A stretch of DNA of 46,579 nt from Candidatus Solibacter usitatus (GTDB taxonomy: Bacteria > Acidobacteriota > Terriglobia > Bryobacterales > Bryobacteraceae), in the NCBI GenBank assembly GCA_016213245.1, contig JACRBC010000097.1, forward strand, positions 1 through 46,579. The letters are read 5' to 3'. The number at the start of each line of letters is the position of its first letter. The first letter of the stretch is position 1. Shown here in pieces: positions 25,886 to 33,690 of the stretch. Position numbers and translations under genes: made by a program. Below the pieces are notes generated by a model. It had not been told where the DNA came from. It ran no database searches and worked only from the letters and a program-made list of their open reading frames with translations.

Positions 25886-27529
25886 TCAAAAGTCCTTGAA
25901 CTGCTCTTCCAGCGGGAAGACCTCCTTGCTTGCCCCGTGGGCGGCATGCGCCAGCGCCGGGTGTTCCGCGGATTTCTTCTGGTGCGACACAGCCTGGCGC
26001 AGAGCCGTGAGGCCGGTGGCGCGTTCGCCCGCCCGGTGCGAAGCCCCGGCCTTGCCGTCGGCCGCCCCGCCCCGCCGCTGCGCGGAACGGGCGTGGCGGT
26101 TGGACGCTTCGCCCCCGCCCACCATGGCCGTCAGCCGCTCCACGATGTCCTTCAAGCCTTCCGACTGCGCGGTCAGCTCCTCGGCCGCCGAGGCGCTCTC
26201 CTCGGCATTGGCCGCCGTCTTCTGCGTCACCTGCTCCATTTGCGTGATCGCCTTGCCGACCTGCTCGATGCCCCGCGTCTGCTCCTGGCTGCCGAGGTTC
26301 ACCTCGTCCACCAGCGTCTTCACCTTGGCCGCCTCCTCGGTGACGGCCCGGATCGCCGTGGCCACCTGGTCCACCTTCACCTTGCCGTCGTTGGACTTGG
26401 CGATCGACTCCTCGATCAGGGTGGCTGTATCCTTGGCCGCCTGGGCGCAACGCTGCGCCAGGTTGCGCACCTCGTCGGCCACCACCGCGAAGCCCATGCC
26501 GGCCTCGCCCGCGCGGGCCGCTTCCACCGCCGCGTTCAACGCCAGAATGTTGGTCTGGAAGGCGATCTCGTCGATCACCTTGATGATCTTGGCGATCTTG
26601 TCGCTCTGCGTGTTGATCTCGCCCATGGCCACCACCGACTGGTCCAGCGACTGGTTGGCCTGGACGAACTTCTGCTGCGACTGGGTCATCAGGTCGGCCG
26701 CCATGCGCGAGTTCTCGCTGTTCTTGCGGGCCATGGAGTTGATCTCCTCGCTCGAGGCGGAGGTCTCTTCGAGCGACGCCGCCTGCTCGGAAGAGCCCTG
26801 CGCCAGCGACTGGCTGGAGCTGGAAACCTGGGTGGCTGCGCTGGAGACCTGCTCGGCGCCTTCGGACAACTCGCTCACCACCTGGACCAGCGTGCGGCTG
26901 ATGCCGCGCACCACGAAAACGGCTACCGCGCCGATGGCGAGCAGGAAACAACTCAGCAGGATGCTCACGAAGCTACTCTGCGAACGGAGAGAATCCGCGC
27001 GGACGGCAGACTCCTTCAGCAACTTCAATTGCAGGCTCCGGAAATCGCGCCCGTTGGTGTCGAACAAGGCGCTGAAGGCGTACACTTTGGCGACGAAGGG
27101 AGAGATCTGATCGAACTTGCTCTCCTTGCTGAGCCGCAGGTATTCGCGGGCCGCCGGCTCGAATTCGTTCATGCCCGTTTCGAGCTTCACCAGGATCGCC
27201 TTGCCCTCTTCAGTAGTCAGCAGGGGACGGAGTTCGCCGAACAACTCGCGCGTCCGGCTTCGAGCCACCTCCCACTGTGCCATGTTCTGCTCCACTTTCT
27301 GTGCGTCCTTCAGGGTCGCGAACATGAAAGTCCCCCGCATGGCCGCGATCATTTCCCAGGCCCTGGCACGAATGGAGTCAACCTTGTCAATCTTGACCGC
27401 CGTGAGGTTGATGGCCTCGTCCAGCTCTCCGCCAAGCGTCCGCAGATACCACGTGCCGAGTCCGGCCACGAGCATCCCCACAACCAGCAATGCTCCGACG
27501 CTGGCGTATAGCTTTGTCGATACCTTCAT
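25886..27529 (-). CDS. Methyl-accepting chemotaxis protein with C-terminal CheR-docking-like peptide
   Basis: 547 residues. TM1 is about 8-28, a helical periplasmic sensor (30-183, four-helix-bundle type) follows, and TM2 is about 186-208. No clear HAMP domain lies after TM2; the signalling coiled coil begins almost at once ([20 protein letters not shown]). The hairpin tip [19 protein letters not shown] at about 320-338 binds CheA/CheW. After about residue 455 a flexible Arg/Ala-rich linker leads to the terminus EEQFKDF, whose F-K-D-F fits the aromatic-x-x-aromatic pattern of CheR/CheB tethering peptides such as NWETF. It senses an unknown ligand. RBS-like AAAGGGGA precedes ATG 27529. It follows two cheW genes and a porin gene on the same strand. 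Confidence 0.92.
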   Translation of the reverse strand: MKVSTKLYASVGALLVVGMLVAGLGTWYLRTLGGELDEAINLTAVKIDKVDSIRARAWEMIAAMRGTFMFATLKDAQKVEQNMAQWEVARSRTRELFGELRPLLTTEEGKAILVKLETGMNEFEPAAREYLRLSKESKFDQISPFVAKVYAFSALFDTNGRDFRSLQLKLLKESAVRADSLRSQSSFVSILLSCFLLAIGAVAVFVVRGISRTLVQVVSELSEGAEQVSSAATQVSSSSQSLAQGSSEQAASLEETSASSEEINSMARKNSENSRMAADLMTQSQQKFVQANQSLDQSVVAMGEINTQSDKIAKIIKVIDEIAFQTNILALNAAVEAARAGEAGMGFAVVADEVRNLAQRCAQAAKDTATLIEESIAKSNDGKVKVDQVATAIRAVTEEAAKVKTLVDEVNLGSQEQTRGIEQVGKAITQMEQVTQKTAANAEESASAAEELTAQSEGLKDIVERLTAMVGGGEASNRHARSAQRRGGAADGKAGASHRAGERATGLTALRQAVSHQKKSAEHPALAHAAHGASKEVFPLEEQFKDF

Positions 27530-27559
27530 CTTTTTTCCCCTTTGTTTTCCGGAACGTTC

Positions 27560-28078
27560 TTATTGCACGAGCGCGTTCAGCGCGTGTAGATCCTGGCTGG
27601 TCAGCACCTGTTCGATCTCCAGCAGGATTTTTACTTTGCCCTTCACCTTGGCCATGCCCAGCAGATAGGGCGTGGCCGTCCCGTCACCGAAGTCCGGCGT
27701 GTCCTCGATGTCCGCAACGGCCAGGTTGAGCACCTCGGCCACGCCGTCCACCACGATGCCCGTCAACATGGGCCCACTCTCGCCCTTCACCTGCACCACG
27801 ATGATGCAGGTGCGCTGGGTGTACTCCATCTCCGGCAGGCCGAACTTGAGCCGCAGGTCCACCACCGGGATCACCTTCCCGCGCAGGTTGATCACCCCCT
27901 TGACGTGGGCCGGCATTTGCGGTACCGCCGTGATCTCCTGAATGCCCATGATCTCCCGGACCTTCAGCACGCGGATCCCGAATTCCTCGTGACCGAGCTG
28001 AAAGACCAGATACTTGCCGCCGCGATCGTCGCTCCTGATCGCCGTTGTGTGTTCGCTTTCCAAAACTGCCGATTGCAT
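27560..28078 (-). CDS. cheW: CheW coupling protein (copy 1)
   Basis: 172 residues made of a single CheW domain: KYLVFQLGHEEFGIRVLKVREIMG, VKGVINLRGKVIPVVDLR and GIVVDGVAEVLNL. It links chemoreceptors to CheA in the membrane array. The first 20 residues form a short variable tail. AAAGGAG lies before ATG 28078. It is 30 bp upstream of the receptor gene. Copy 2 next door is very similar over the whole domain, including the C-terminal KVKGKVKILLEI, which indicates an old tandem duplication; the tails differ. Confidence 0.95.
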   Translation of the reverse strand: MQSAVLESEHTTAIRSDDRGGKYLVFQLGHEEFGIRVLKVREIMGIQEITAVPQMPAHVKGVINLRGKVIPVVDLRLKFGLPEMEYTQRTCIIVVQVKGESGPMLTGIVVDGVAEVLNLAVADIEDTPDFGDGTATPYLLGMAKVKGKVKILLEIEQVLTSQDLHALNALVQ

Positions 28079-28271
28079 GCCACTCCTTTCCGGCGCCCGG
28101 CCTCCTTGCGGTCCTTCCGACGACCACCGATGACCACCGGACTGCCCTGAGCGCGGCTCGACGGTCCGCCCAGTGCGCCGAGGCGGCGCCCCCCTTCTTA
28201 TCGGGAGATCCGGTCACACTTTATGTATTCCTTTGTTTTTCTTGGGAATAGCCCGCTTTTGCGCGCCTGCT

Positions 28272-28826
28272 TCAATTCCCGCCGCCACCGCCCGCCTCGA
28301 CGGCCAGTTTGGGCAACGCGGCCAGGCCGGCGCTGGCCAGCACCTGCTGGATCTCCAGCAGAATTTTCACCTTGCCCTTCACCTTGGCCATGCCCAGCAG
28401 GTAGGGCGTGGCCGCTCCATGGCCGAAGTCCGGCGTGTCCTCGATGTCGGCGGCGGCCAGATTGAGCACCTCGGCCACGCCGTCCACCACGATGCCCATC
28501 AACATCGTTGAAGCTGGGGACCCGGCCTCGCCCTGCACCTGGACCACGATGATGCAGGTGCGCTGTGTGTACTCCTGTTCCGGCAGGCCGAACTTGAGCC
28601 GCAGATCCACCACCGGGATCACCTTGCCGCGCAGGTTGATCACGCCCCTGACATAGGGCGGCGTGTGCGGCACGGCGGTGATCTCCTGGACGCCCATGAT
28701 CTCGCGCACTTTCAGGACGCGGATCCCGAACTCCTCGGCGCCCAGTTGAAACGTCAGATACTTCCCGGCCCGCTCAGCGGCGGCCGGCGCCTTCCGCTCT
28801 TGGAGCGGCACTGTCAGTGTTGCCAT
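28272..28826 (-). CDS. cheW: CheW coupling protein (copy 2)
   Basis: 184 residues, one CheW domain (KYLTFQLGAEEFGIRVLKVREIMGVQEITAV, RGVINLRGKVIPVVDLR, GIVVDGVAEVLNLAAAD). Relative to copy 1 it has a small insertion (GEAGSPAST) in a loop and a Gly-rich C-terminal tail. It is expected to compete with or complement copy 1 in receptor arrays. The 193-bp gap to copy 1 contains an AT-rich patch (about 28220-28260), so copy 1 and the receptor may have an extra promoter; I cannot define one. GAGG precedes ATG 28826, and the porin gene ends 31 bp upstream. Confidence 0.95.
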   Translation of the reverse strand: MATLTVPLQERKAPAAAERAGKYLTFQLGAEEFGIRVLKVREIMGVQEITAVPHTPPYVRGVINLRGKVIPVVDLRLKFGLPEQEYTQRTCIIVVQVQGEAGSPASTMLMGIVVDGVAEVLNLAAADIEDTPDFGHGAATPYLLGMAKVKGKVKILLEIQQVLASAGLAALPKLAVEAGGGGGN

Positions 28827-28857
28827 AGTCTGTTCCTCTTCTCCGAATCGTTCATCC

Positions 28858-30198
28858 TCAAAACCGGTATGTCAGAAAAACGTAGGGCTGCGTCGCGCCG
28901 CCCCGCCCCGACTCGCGCAGGAACGCACCGCGAAACAGGTGGGCATAGCCCGCGCCCAGGCTCAGCGTGCGGCTGAGCGCGTAGTCGGCCGTACCGGACA
29001 GCTCGAAGCCTACGTGGCCGCTCGAGGCGCGCGCGTTGCGGACCAGCGCCGCGCCGCCCGGCCCATACAGGGCGTCCTGGGTGGTGGCCAGACGGAAGTC
29101 ATGCGCGCCGGCGCTCACCTTCAGCTTGCGCGACGGCTTCCAGTCGCTCTGGAGGAGCACGTCGTGGATGTTGGCCCAGCCGATCCGGTCGGTGGCGCCG
29201 TTGCGCAGGTGGGTGGTGGGATAGAGCGTGTCGAAGGTGCCCTTGCGCCCGTCGCGCGGATCGCCGTCGCCGGAAGCGTAGGTGTAGGAGGCCGACAGGC
29301 GGGGCTGCCACCGCCGCGCGCCGCTCTGCCAGCCCAGCACCCACACGCCGCCGAAGGCGCGCACCGGGCGGGCGGTCAGGCGGCCGGCCTGAAAGACCAT
29401 TTCGGCTTCCCAGTCGACGCTCCCGCTCAACAGCCCGGCGCCGCGAAACCCCGGCGAATACAGATCGAGCGCGCCGGCGCCGCCAAGTTCGTTGCGGGCG
29501 ATGGCATTGCTCTTGACGAACAGATAGGGTTCGATCCGCAACCGCTTTCCCCAACGCTCCAGCGACCCGTACGCGCCGTAGAGCATGTTGCTCGTGTCCG
29601 AACGGTCAAAACGCCGGTCCTGGGGCGCCAGCACGGAAGCGGCGAACACGTCCAGGCGCGCGCCGCGCCCCGCCGCGGTCAGCCGCACCGCGTCGAAGGT
29701 CCGCCCGAAGTTGGCCCAATCGGGGTCCCACACCAGGCGGCCCTTGCCATACTTGAGCGCCTGGCGCCCCACGCGCAATCCCAAGCCTGCCCCTTCGGCG
29801 GCCCCGGCTTCGACGTAGGCCTGCCGCAGATCCATGCGGTTGGCCACCGTCCCGGGGACCGGCGGGTTGTATCCGAACGCCCGCACGTCCTGCCACTCGC
29901 CGAAGAACCTCAGCCACGGGCGAGGTGTCACCAGCGCGTTCAGACGCAGGCGCGTCAATACGTCGGCGTCGTCGCGGCTTTCCATGAAGTTCAACGCCGT
30001 GGGCGTCTCCGCCCGCGAGCGCAACTCTCCGGCCACGCGCAGCCACTTCCATTGGTCGTGCGTCTTTTCAGAGAGCGCCGCGGGCGTCCACGGCGCTCGC
30101 GCTCCGGCGGGAGGCGCTCCACTCCCCGCCTGGGCCTGCGCCAGCTCCGCCGACAGCGTCAGGCACGCAGCCAGCACTGCACTTTGATAAGTCCGCAT
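28858..30198 (-). CDS. Outer-membrane porin, alginate-export (AlgE-like) family
   Basis: 446 residues with a signal peptide (1-23, AQAQ). The body is a chain of amphipathic beta strands ending in FLTYRF, the aromatic C-terminus used by the outer-membrane assembly machinery. KWLRVAGELRSRAE, RLRLNALVTPRPWLRFFGEWQD, RQAYVEAG and RVGRQALKYGKGRLVWDPDWANFGRTFDAVRL are typical of the alginate-export family, beta-barrels that pass anionic polysaccharides or oligosaccharides. Given the lyase and sulfatases upstream, uptake of acidic oligosaccharide is as likely as export. GGAGG lies nine bases before ATG 30198. The gene heads a minus-strand unit with two cheW genes and a chemoreceptor. Confidence 0.85.
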   Translation of the reverse strand: MRTYQSAVLAACLTLSAELAQAQAGSGAPPAGARAPWTPAALSEKTHDQWKWLRVAGELRSRAETPTALNFMESRDDADVLTRLRLNALVTPRPWLRFFGEWQDVRAFGYNPPVPGTVANRMDLRQAYVEAGAAEGAGLGLRVGRQALKYGKGRLVWDPDWANFGRTFDAVRLTAAGRGARLDVFAASVLAPQDRRFDRSDTSNMLYGAYGSLERWGKRLRIEPYLFVKSNAIARNELGGAGALDLYSPGFRGAGLLSGSVDWEAEMVFQAGRLTARPVRAFGGVWVLGWQSGARRWQPRLSASYTYASGDGDPRDGRKGTFDTLYPTTHLRNGATDRIGWANIHDVLLQSDWKPSRKLKVSAGAHDFRLATTQDALYGPGGAALVRNARASSGHVGFELSGTADYALSRTLSLGAGYAHLFRGAFLRESGRGGATQPYVFLTYRF

Positions 30199-30355
30199 CG
30201 GTCGATACCTCCACACAGAGAAGCTCATCGGACCGCGAGCCGGCTTCTTGACAGGATCGCTGCGCGGCAAACCGGCCACAGAAACTGGCCTGTGATTCCG
30301 CCCTCACTCACCGATAAGGACAGCGTGGCCGGCCATGGCCGCCAGGAGTCTCACA

Positions 30356-31243
30356 ATGGCCCGAGATTTGATCCCCATGAAGCAACTTGCCTGGTTGGCC
30401 GGCTTCCTGTGTTCGCTGGCGGCGCTCCGCGCCCAGGATTCCGTGGCCGCCGGCAAGCCCGCCGTTCCGTTGCAAAAGGACGAAAGGAGCGTGGGGGCCA
30501 TCCTGGAGCCTCTGACGCCGGACCGCCCGGGCTTCAGCGACGGCGTGAATATTCTCTCCGCCGGCGTGCTGCAACTGGAGAGCGGGTTCAGCCTGAGCGG
30601 CCGGACTGAGAGGATTCTGATGGACCGGACGTTCATCGGCGGCAGTCCCCTGCTGCGGCTGGGCATCGGCCATCGGACCGAGTTGCGCTTCGGCGGGGAT
30701 GGTTTTCGCCTGTCTTCGCACCGCGCCGCCGGCGCGCGCGAGCGGGCCGGCGGCGCGTCGGACTTCTCCCTGGGCGCCAAGTTCGGGTTGGTCCCGGAAA
30801 AGGGACTGCGGCCGGCATTCACTTTGATTCCCGTGTTATCCCTGCCGGTCGGCCACCGGGTGTTTACCAGCGCCGGGATCGATCCCACAGTGAAGCTGGC
30901 TTGGTCCAAGACGCTCGGCGAGAGTGCCGCTGCCGGAGGCAACGTCAGCGTCTCATCACTCTCCGACTCCGGCGGCAGGTTCACGCAGCGCGCGGTCAGT
31001 TTTCAATTGTCCCGCGGCGTTTGGCGGAACTGGGGAGGTTTCTGGGAGGCCTACCTGGTCGCGCCGTCCGTCCGTGGCGGGGATCGCGTCTGGACATTTG
31101 ATACCGGTCTGTCTTACCCGATCGGGCGCAACGCCCAGTTCGATGTCTCCGTGGGACAGCAAATCGTGCCGCTGGCCCGCTGCTGGTTCGTGGCCGCGGG
31201 CCTGGTGGTGCGGCGGCCGCTTTGGCTCGCCGGGCGCAAATGA
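30356..31243 (+). CDS. Probable outer-membrane beta-barrel (MetA-pathway phenol-degradation/transporter-like)
   Basis: 295 residues; signal peptide about 8-27 (MKQLAWLAGFLCSLAALRAQ). The motif ILEPLTPDRPGFSDG followed by VLQLESGFSLSG is typical of the PF13557 type of putative outer-membrane proteins. Strands continue to the end (VWTFDTGLSYPIGRNAQFDVSVGQQI). Substrate unknown. ATG 30356 was chosen because GGAG is eight bases upstream; ATG 30377 would also begin the signal. It is divergent from the porin gene over 157 bp. Confidence 0.75.
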   Translation: MARDLIPMKQLAWLAGFLCSLAALRAQDSVAAGKPAVPLQKDERSVGAILEPLTPDRPGFSDGVNILSAGVLQLESGFSLSGRTERILMDRTFIGGSPLLRLGIGHRTELRFGGDGFRLSSHRAAGARERAGGASDFSLGAKFGLVPEKGLRPAFTLIPVLSLPVGHRVFTSAGIDPTVKLAWSKTLGESAAAGGNVSVSSLSDSGGRFTQRAVSFQLSRGVWRNWGGFWEAYLVAPSVRGGDRVWTFDTGLSYPIGRNAQFDVSVGQQIVPLARCWFVAAGLVVRRPLWLAGRK

Positions 31244-31648
31244 CGCGCCCCTCCGCGCAAGCTGAAACTCACCCGCTGAACCGTGTGCGCAAGGCCGCCG
31301 GAATACCGCCGCCCCCGTTCAAAATGTTCGTCCGGCTTCCGAAACCCCTCTCGGCGCTTCCCCCCGTCCGTGATCCGTCCGTAGCCGCGCGCGACCAGGC
31401 CGGCGGTTTCTCGCGTAACTTACAGACACTTCGTCCATGCCGCAGAATAGCGGATCCGCCAACTTCTGACCCCTGTTCGGTTTGGCGGCGAAAGCCCACG
31501 CCGGGCTCGGCAGCAGGTTCCACGCCTCCGCCCCGGTTCTCGGGCCTCCCGCCTCGACTCTGCATTCCCTTACGGACGGATCACGGGCGCGTGCCTCCTC
31601 AAATCGCCTCGGCCGCCAGAGCCCTCGGCCGCGCTAATATGGGCGGTT
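31244..31648. other. Intergenic region with long inverted repeat, no gene seen
   Basis: 405 bp between an outer-membrane protein gene and the FMN oxidase gene, both plus strand. Open frames here (for example minus 31269-31565) are Gly/Arg-rich and have no ribosome site, so I call none. The region contains the 16-bp inverted repeat listed next. The short stretch just before ATG 31649 shows only a weak ribosome site (GGGCGG). Confidence 0.45.
31368..31586. repeat. Perfect 16-bp inverted repeat pair, 187 bp apart
   Basis: CCGTGATCCGTCCGTA at 31368-31383 recurs as its exact reverse complement at 31571-31586. The match ends sharply on both sides. The 187 bp between them carries no open gene. This layout fits a small non-autonomous mobile element, a pair of regulator sites, or a long RNA stem; the sequence alone cannot decide. 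Confidence 0.6.
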
Positions 31649-32827
31649 ATGATCGGGGCCACGGGATCAGCCGCATCGCGCAGACGTTTCCTCCAACTTC
31701 TCGCCGGCAGCCCGCTGCTCGCCTCAGGCGGCGCGGACGAAGCTGTGCTGGCCGACCTCAAGGACGCTCTCAACGTCCTGGAGTTCGAGGCCGCCGCCCG
31801 CAAGGCGATCCCGCCCGCCCACTTCGGCTACCTCGCCACCGGCGTCGACGCCACCGTGCGCGCCAACCGCGAGGCGCTGGCCCGCATCCAGCTCCGCCCC
31901 CGCCGCCTCATCGACGTCAGCAAGGTGGACATGAGCGTCGAACTCCTCGGCACAAAGTGGGAAACGCCCATCCTTCTGGCCCCCGTCGCCAACCAGCGAG
32001 CGTTCCACAGCGAGGGCGAGGCCGGCGTCGCCCGCGCCGCCAAACAAAAACGCACACTGCAAGTCCTCTCCACTTTCTCCTCGTACAGCGTGGAAGAGGT
32101 CAACCGCGAAGGCGGCCGCCCGGTCTGGTTCCAGCTCTACCCCACCAGTTCACTCGCCGTCGCCGAGCGCGTCGTCAAGCGCGCCGAAGCCGCCGGCTGC
32201 CCCGTGCTCGTCCTCACCACCGATATCCCCGCAGGCCGCAATCCCGAAACTCAGAAACGGTTCGAGCGTCTCGACAAGCGCCAGTGCTCCTCCTGCCACG
32301 GCCCGTCCATGCCCGCGTCCTCCTTCCGCCGTCCCATTTTTGAAGGCCTCGACGTCGCCGGGCTAGTCCCCTACAACGCCACCCTCACCTGGGACTACGT
32401 CGACCGCCTCCGCCGCATGACCCGCATGAAGCTGGTGCTCAAAGGCATCGTCACCCGCGAGGACGCCCGCCTCTGCCGCGAGCACGGTGCCGACGCCATT
32501 GTCGTTTCCAACCACGGCGGCCGCGCCGAGGAGACCGGCCGCGCCACCATTGAGAGTCTCCCCGAGGTTCTCGACGGCGCCGGCCCCGCGCTGCCCGTGT
32601 TGATCGACGGCGGCTTCCGCCGCGGCGCCGACATCTTCAAGGCCCTCGCCTTTGGCGCCCGCGCCGTCGCCATCGGCCGCCCCTACGTCTGGGGCCTCGG
32701 CGCATTCGGCCAGGCCGGCGTTGAAAAGGTGATCGACCTGCTCCAGGCCGAGCTCCGCCTCATCATGCAGCAGTGCGGCGCACGCTCCCTGGCGCAGATC
32801 GCCCGGCAATCGGTGACGGGCCTGTAA
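31649..32827 (+). CDS. FMN-dependent alpha-hydroxyacid oxidase/dehydrogenase, Tat-type signal, with CxxCH motif
   Basis: 392 residues. SRRRFLQLLAGSPLLASGG is a Tat-type signal, so the enzyme is probably exported with its FMN. The barrel carries FQLYPT, LVLTTDIPAGRN, LVLKGIV (K265), VSNHGGR with catalytic H289 and R292, and LIDGGFRRGADIFKALAFGARAVAIGRP (FMN phosphate site), as in lactate and glycolate oxidases and mandelate dehydrogenase. In the variable loop before the active-site strands sits RQCSSCHGPS (C213, C216, H217), a perfect c-type heme-binding motif that this family normally lacks. If a heme were attached there it could pass electrons onward in the periplasm; the motif may also be chance or bind a metal. 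The substrate is unknown. The start is ATG 31649. Confidence 0.88.
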   Translation: MIGATGSAASRRRFLQLLAGSPLLASGGADEAVLADLKDALNVLEFEAAARKAIPPAHFGYLATGVDATVRANREALARIQLRPRRLIDVSKVDMSVELLGTKWETPILLAPVANQRAFHSEGEAGVARAAKQKRTLQVLSTFSSYSVEEVNREGGRPVWFQLYPTSSLAVAERVVKRAEAAGCPVLVLTTDIPAGRNPETQKRFERLDKRQCSSCHGPSMPASSFRRPIFEGLDVAGLVPYNATLTWDYVDRLRRMTRMKLVLKGIVTREDARLCREHGADAIVVSNHGGRAEETGRATIESLPEVLDGAGPALPVLIDGGFRRGADIFKALAFGARAVAIGRPYVWGLGAFGQAGVEKVIDLLQAELRLIMQQCGARSLAQIARQSVTGL

Positions 32828-32842
32828 GCCTGGCTTGGAGTC

Positions 32843-33622
32843 CTAATCGCCTTCCACATCGCGGTCCAGGGCGCCGGGCTCGCCCGCCTTGCGGGCGAAA
32901 TCCTCGGTGAGGATGATCGCCTCGGCCAGGTCGCGCATGGGGCGGCGCAGGCGGCGGCTTTCGTTTCTCAGCCGCAGATAGGCCTCTTCCTCGGTCAGGT
33001 GGTACTTGTACTGCAGGATCCCCTTGGCGCGCTCCACCACCTTGCGCGTCTCAAGCTGGCGCCTCATCTCCTGCGTCTCTTCCACCAGCCGGGCGTTTTC
33101 GTCCTGCAGCCTCGCCTTGGACAGCGCGCCGCCCATCTGCTCGCCGACGAAGGTCAGCAGCGACAACTCCTCCGGCGCGTGGTCGTGCCGCTCCTTGTGG
33201 TGCACGTTGATCACGCCGATCACCTGGCCGGCGGCGACGATCGGCACCGCGCAGAACGCCTCGTAGGTGTCCTCAATTAATCCCGGCAGACGGATGAACC
33301 GCTGGTCCGATTGCGCATTGGCCGCCAGCGCCACCACGCTCTTGTTCTCGAACACCCAGCCCGTGATGCCCTCGCCCACCTTGACGCTGAGATGGCCGAT
33401 CTCGGCGGCGTGCGGCACCTGCGAGGCGCGCAGCACAATCTCGCTGCTCTCGGCCTCGAACATGTACACCAGACACGCGTCGCAGCCGGTCACCTGAACC
33501 GTCATCCCCACGATCTCGCCCAGCATCTCGTCCACTGAGCGGTTCGAGCTCACGATGCTGCTGATCCGGTGTAGTAGCGATACCTGGCTAGTGTTCGGTT
33601 CCATGAACGTCAAAGAGGCCAT
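32843..33622 (-). CDS. GAF-ANTAR regulator
   Basis: About 259 residues from ATG 33622 (ATG 33604 and 33661 are alternatives; none has a strong ribosome site). A GAF sensor domain occupies about 15-165 (DEMLGEIVGMTVQVTGCDACLVYMF, VGEGITGWVFENKSVVALA, FCAVPIVAAGQVIGVINVHH). A coiled coil (KARLQDENARLVEETQEMRRQLETRK) leads into an ANTAR domain at about 190-250 (VVERAKGILQYKYHLTEEEAYLRLRNESRRLRRPMRDLAEAII). ANTAR proteins bind paired RNA hairpins to block transcription termination. No two-hairpin target is obvious beside it. It ends 15 bp from the convergent oxidase gene. Confidence 0.9.
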   Translation of the reverse strand: MASLTFMEPNTSQVSLLHRISSIVSSNRSVDEMLGEIVGMTVQVTGCDACLVYMFEAESSEIVLRASQVPHAAEIGHLSVKVGEGITGWVFENKSVVALAANAQSDQRFIRLPGLIEDTYEAFCAVPIVAAGQVIGVINVHHKERHDHAPEELSLLTFVGEQMGGALSKARLQDENARLVEETQEMRRQLETRKVVERAKGILQYKYHLTEEEAYLRLRNESRRLRRPMRDLAEAIILTEDFARKAGEPGALDRDVEGD

Positions 33623-33690
33623 GCTGACTGTAGGATAAGAACTGGGCCCCGCATGGTCCAATCGAAACTTTCTATCAGACTCATTCTATC

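Noticed and set aside
27560-28826. Tandem cheW copies as an assembly duplication
   Set aside because: The two genes differ at many codons, in a loop insertion and in their tails, so they are true paralogues.
30248-30253. TTGACA as a -35 box for the outer-membrane protein gene at 30356
   Set aside because: No -10-like hexamer at 16-18 bp downstream; GC-rich sequence there.
31269-31565. A 98-codon minus-strand frame
   Set aside because: Gly/Arg/Pro-rich, no ribosome site, and largely spans the space between the inverted repeats.
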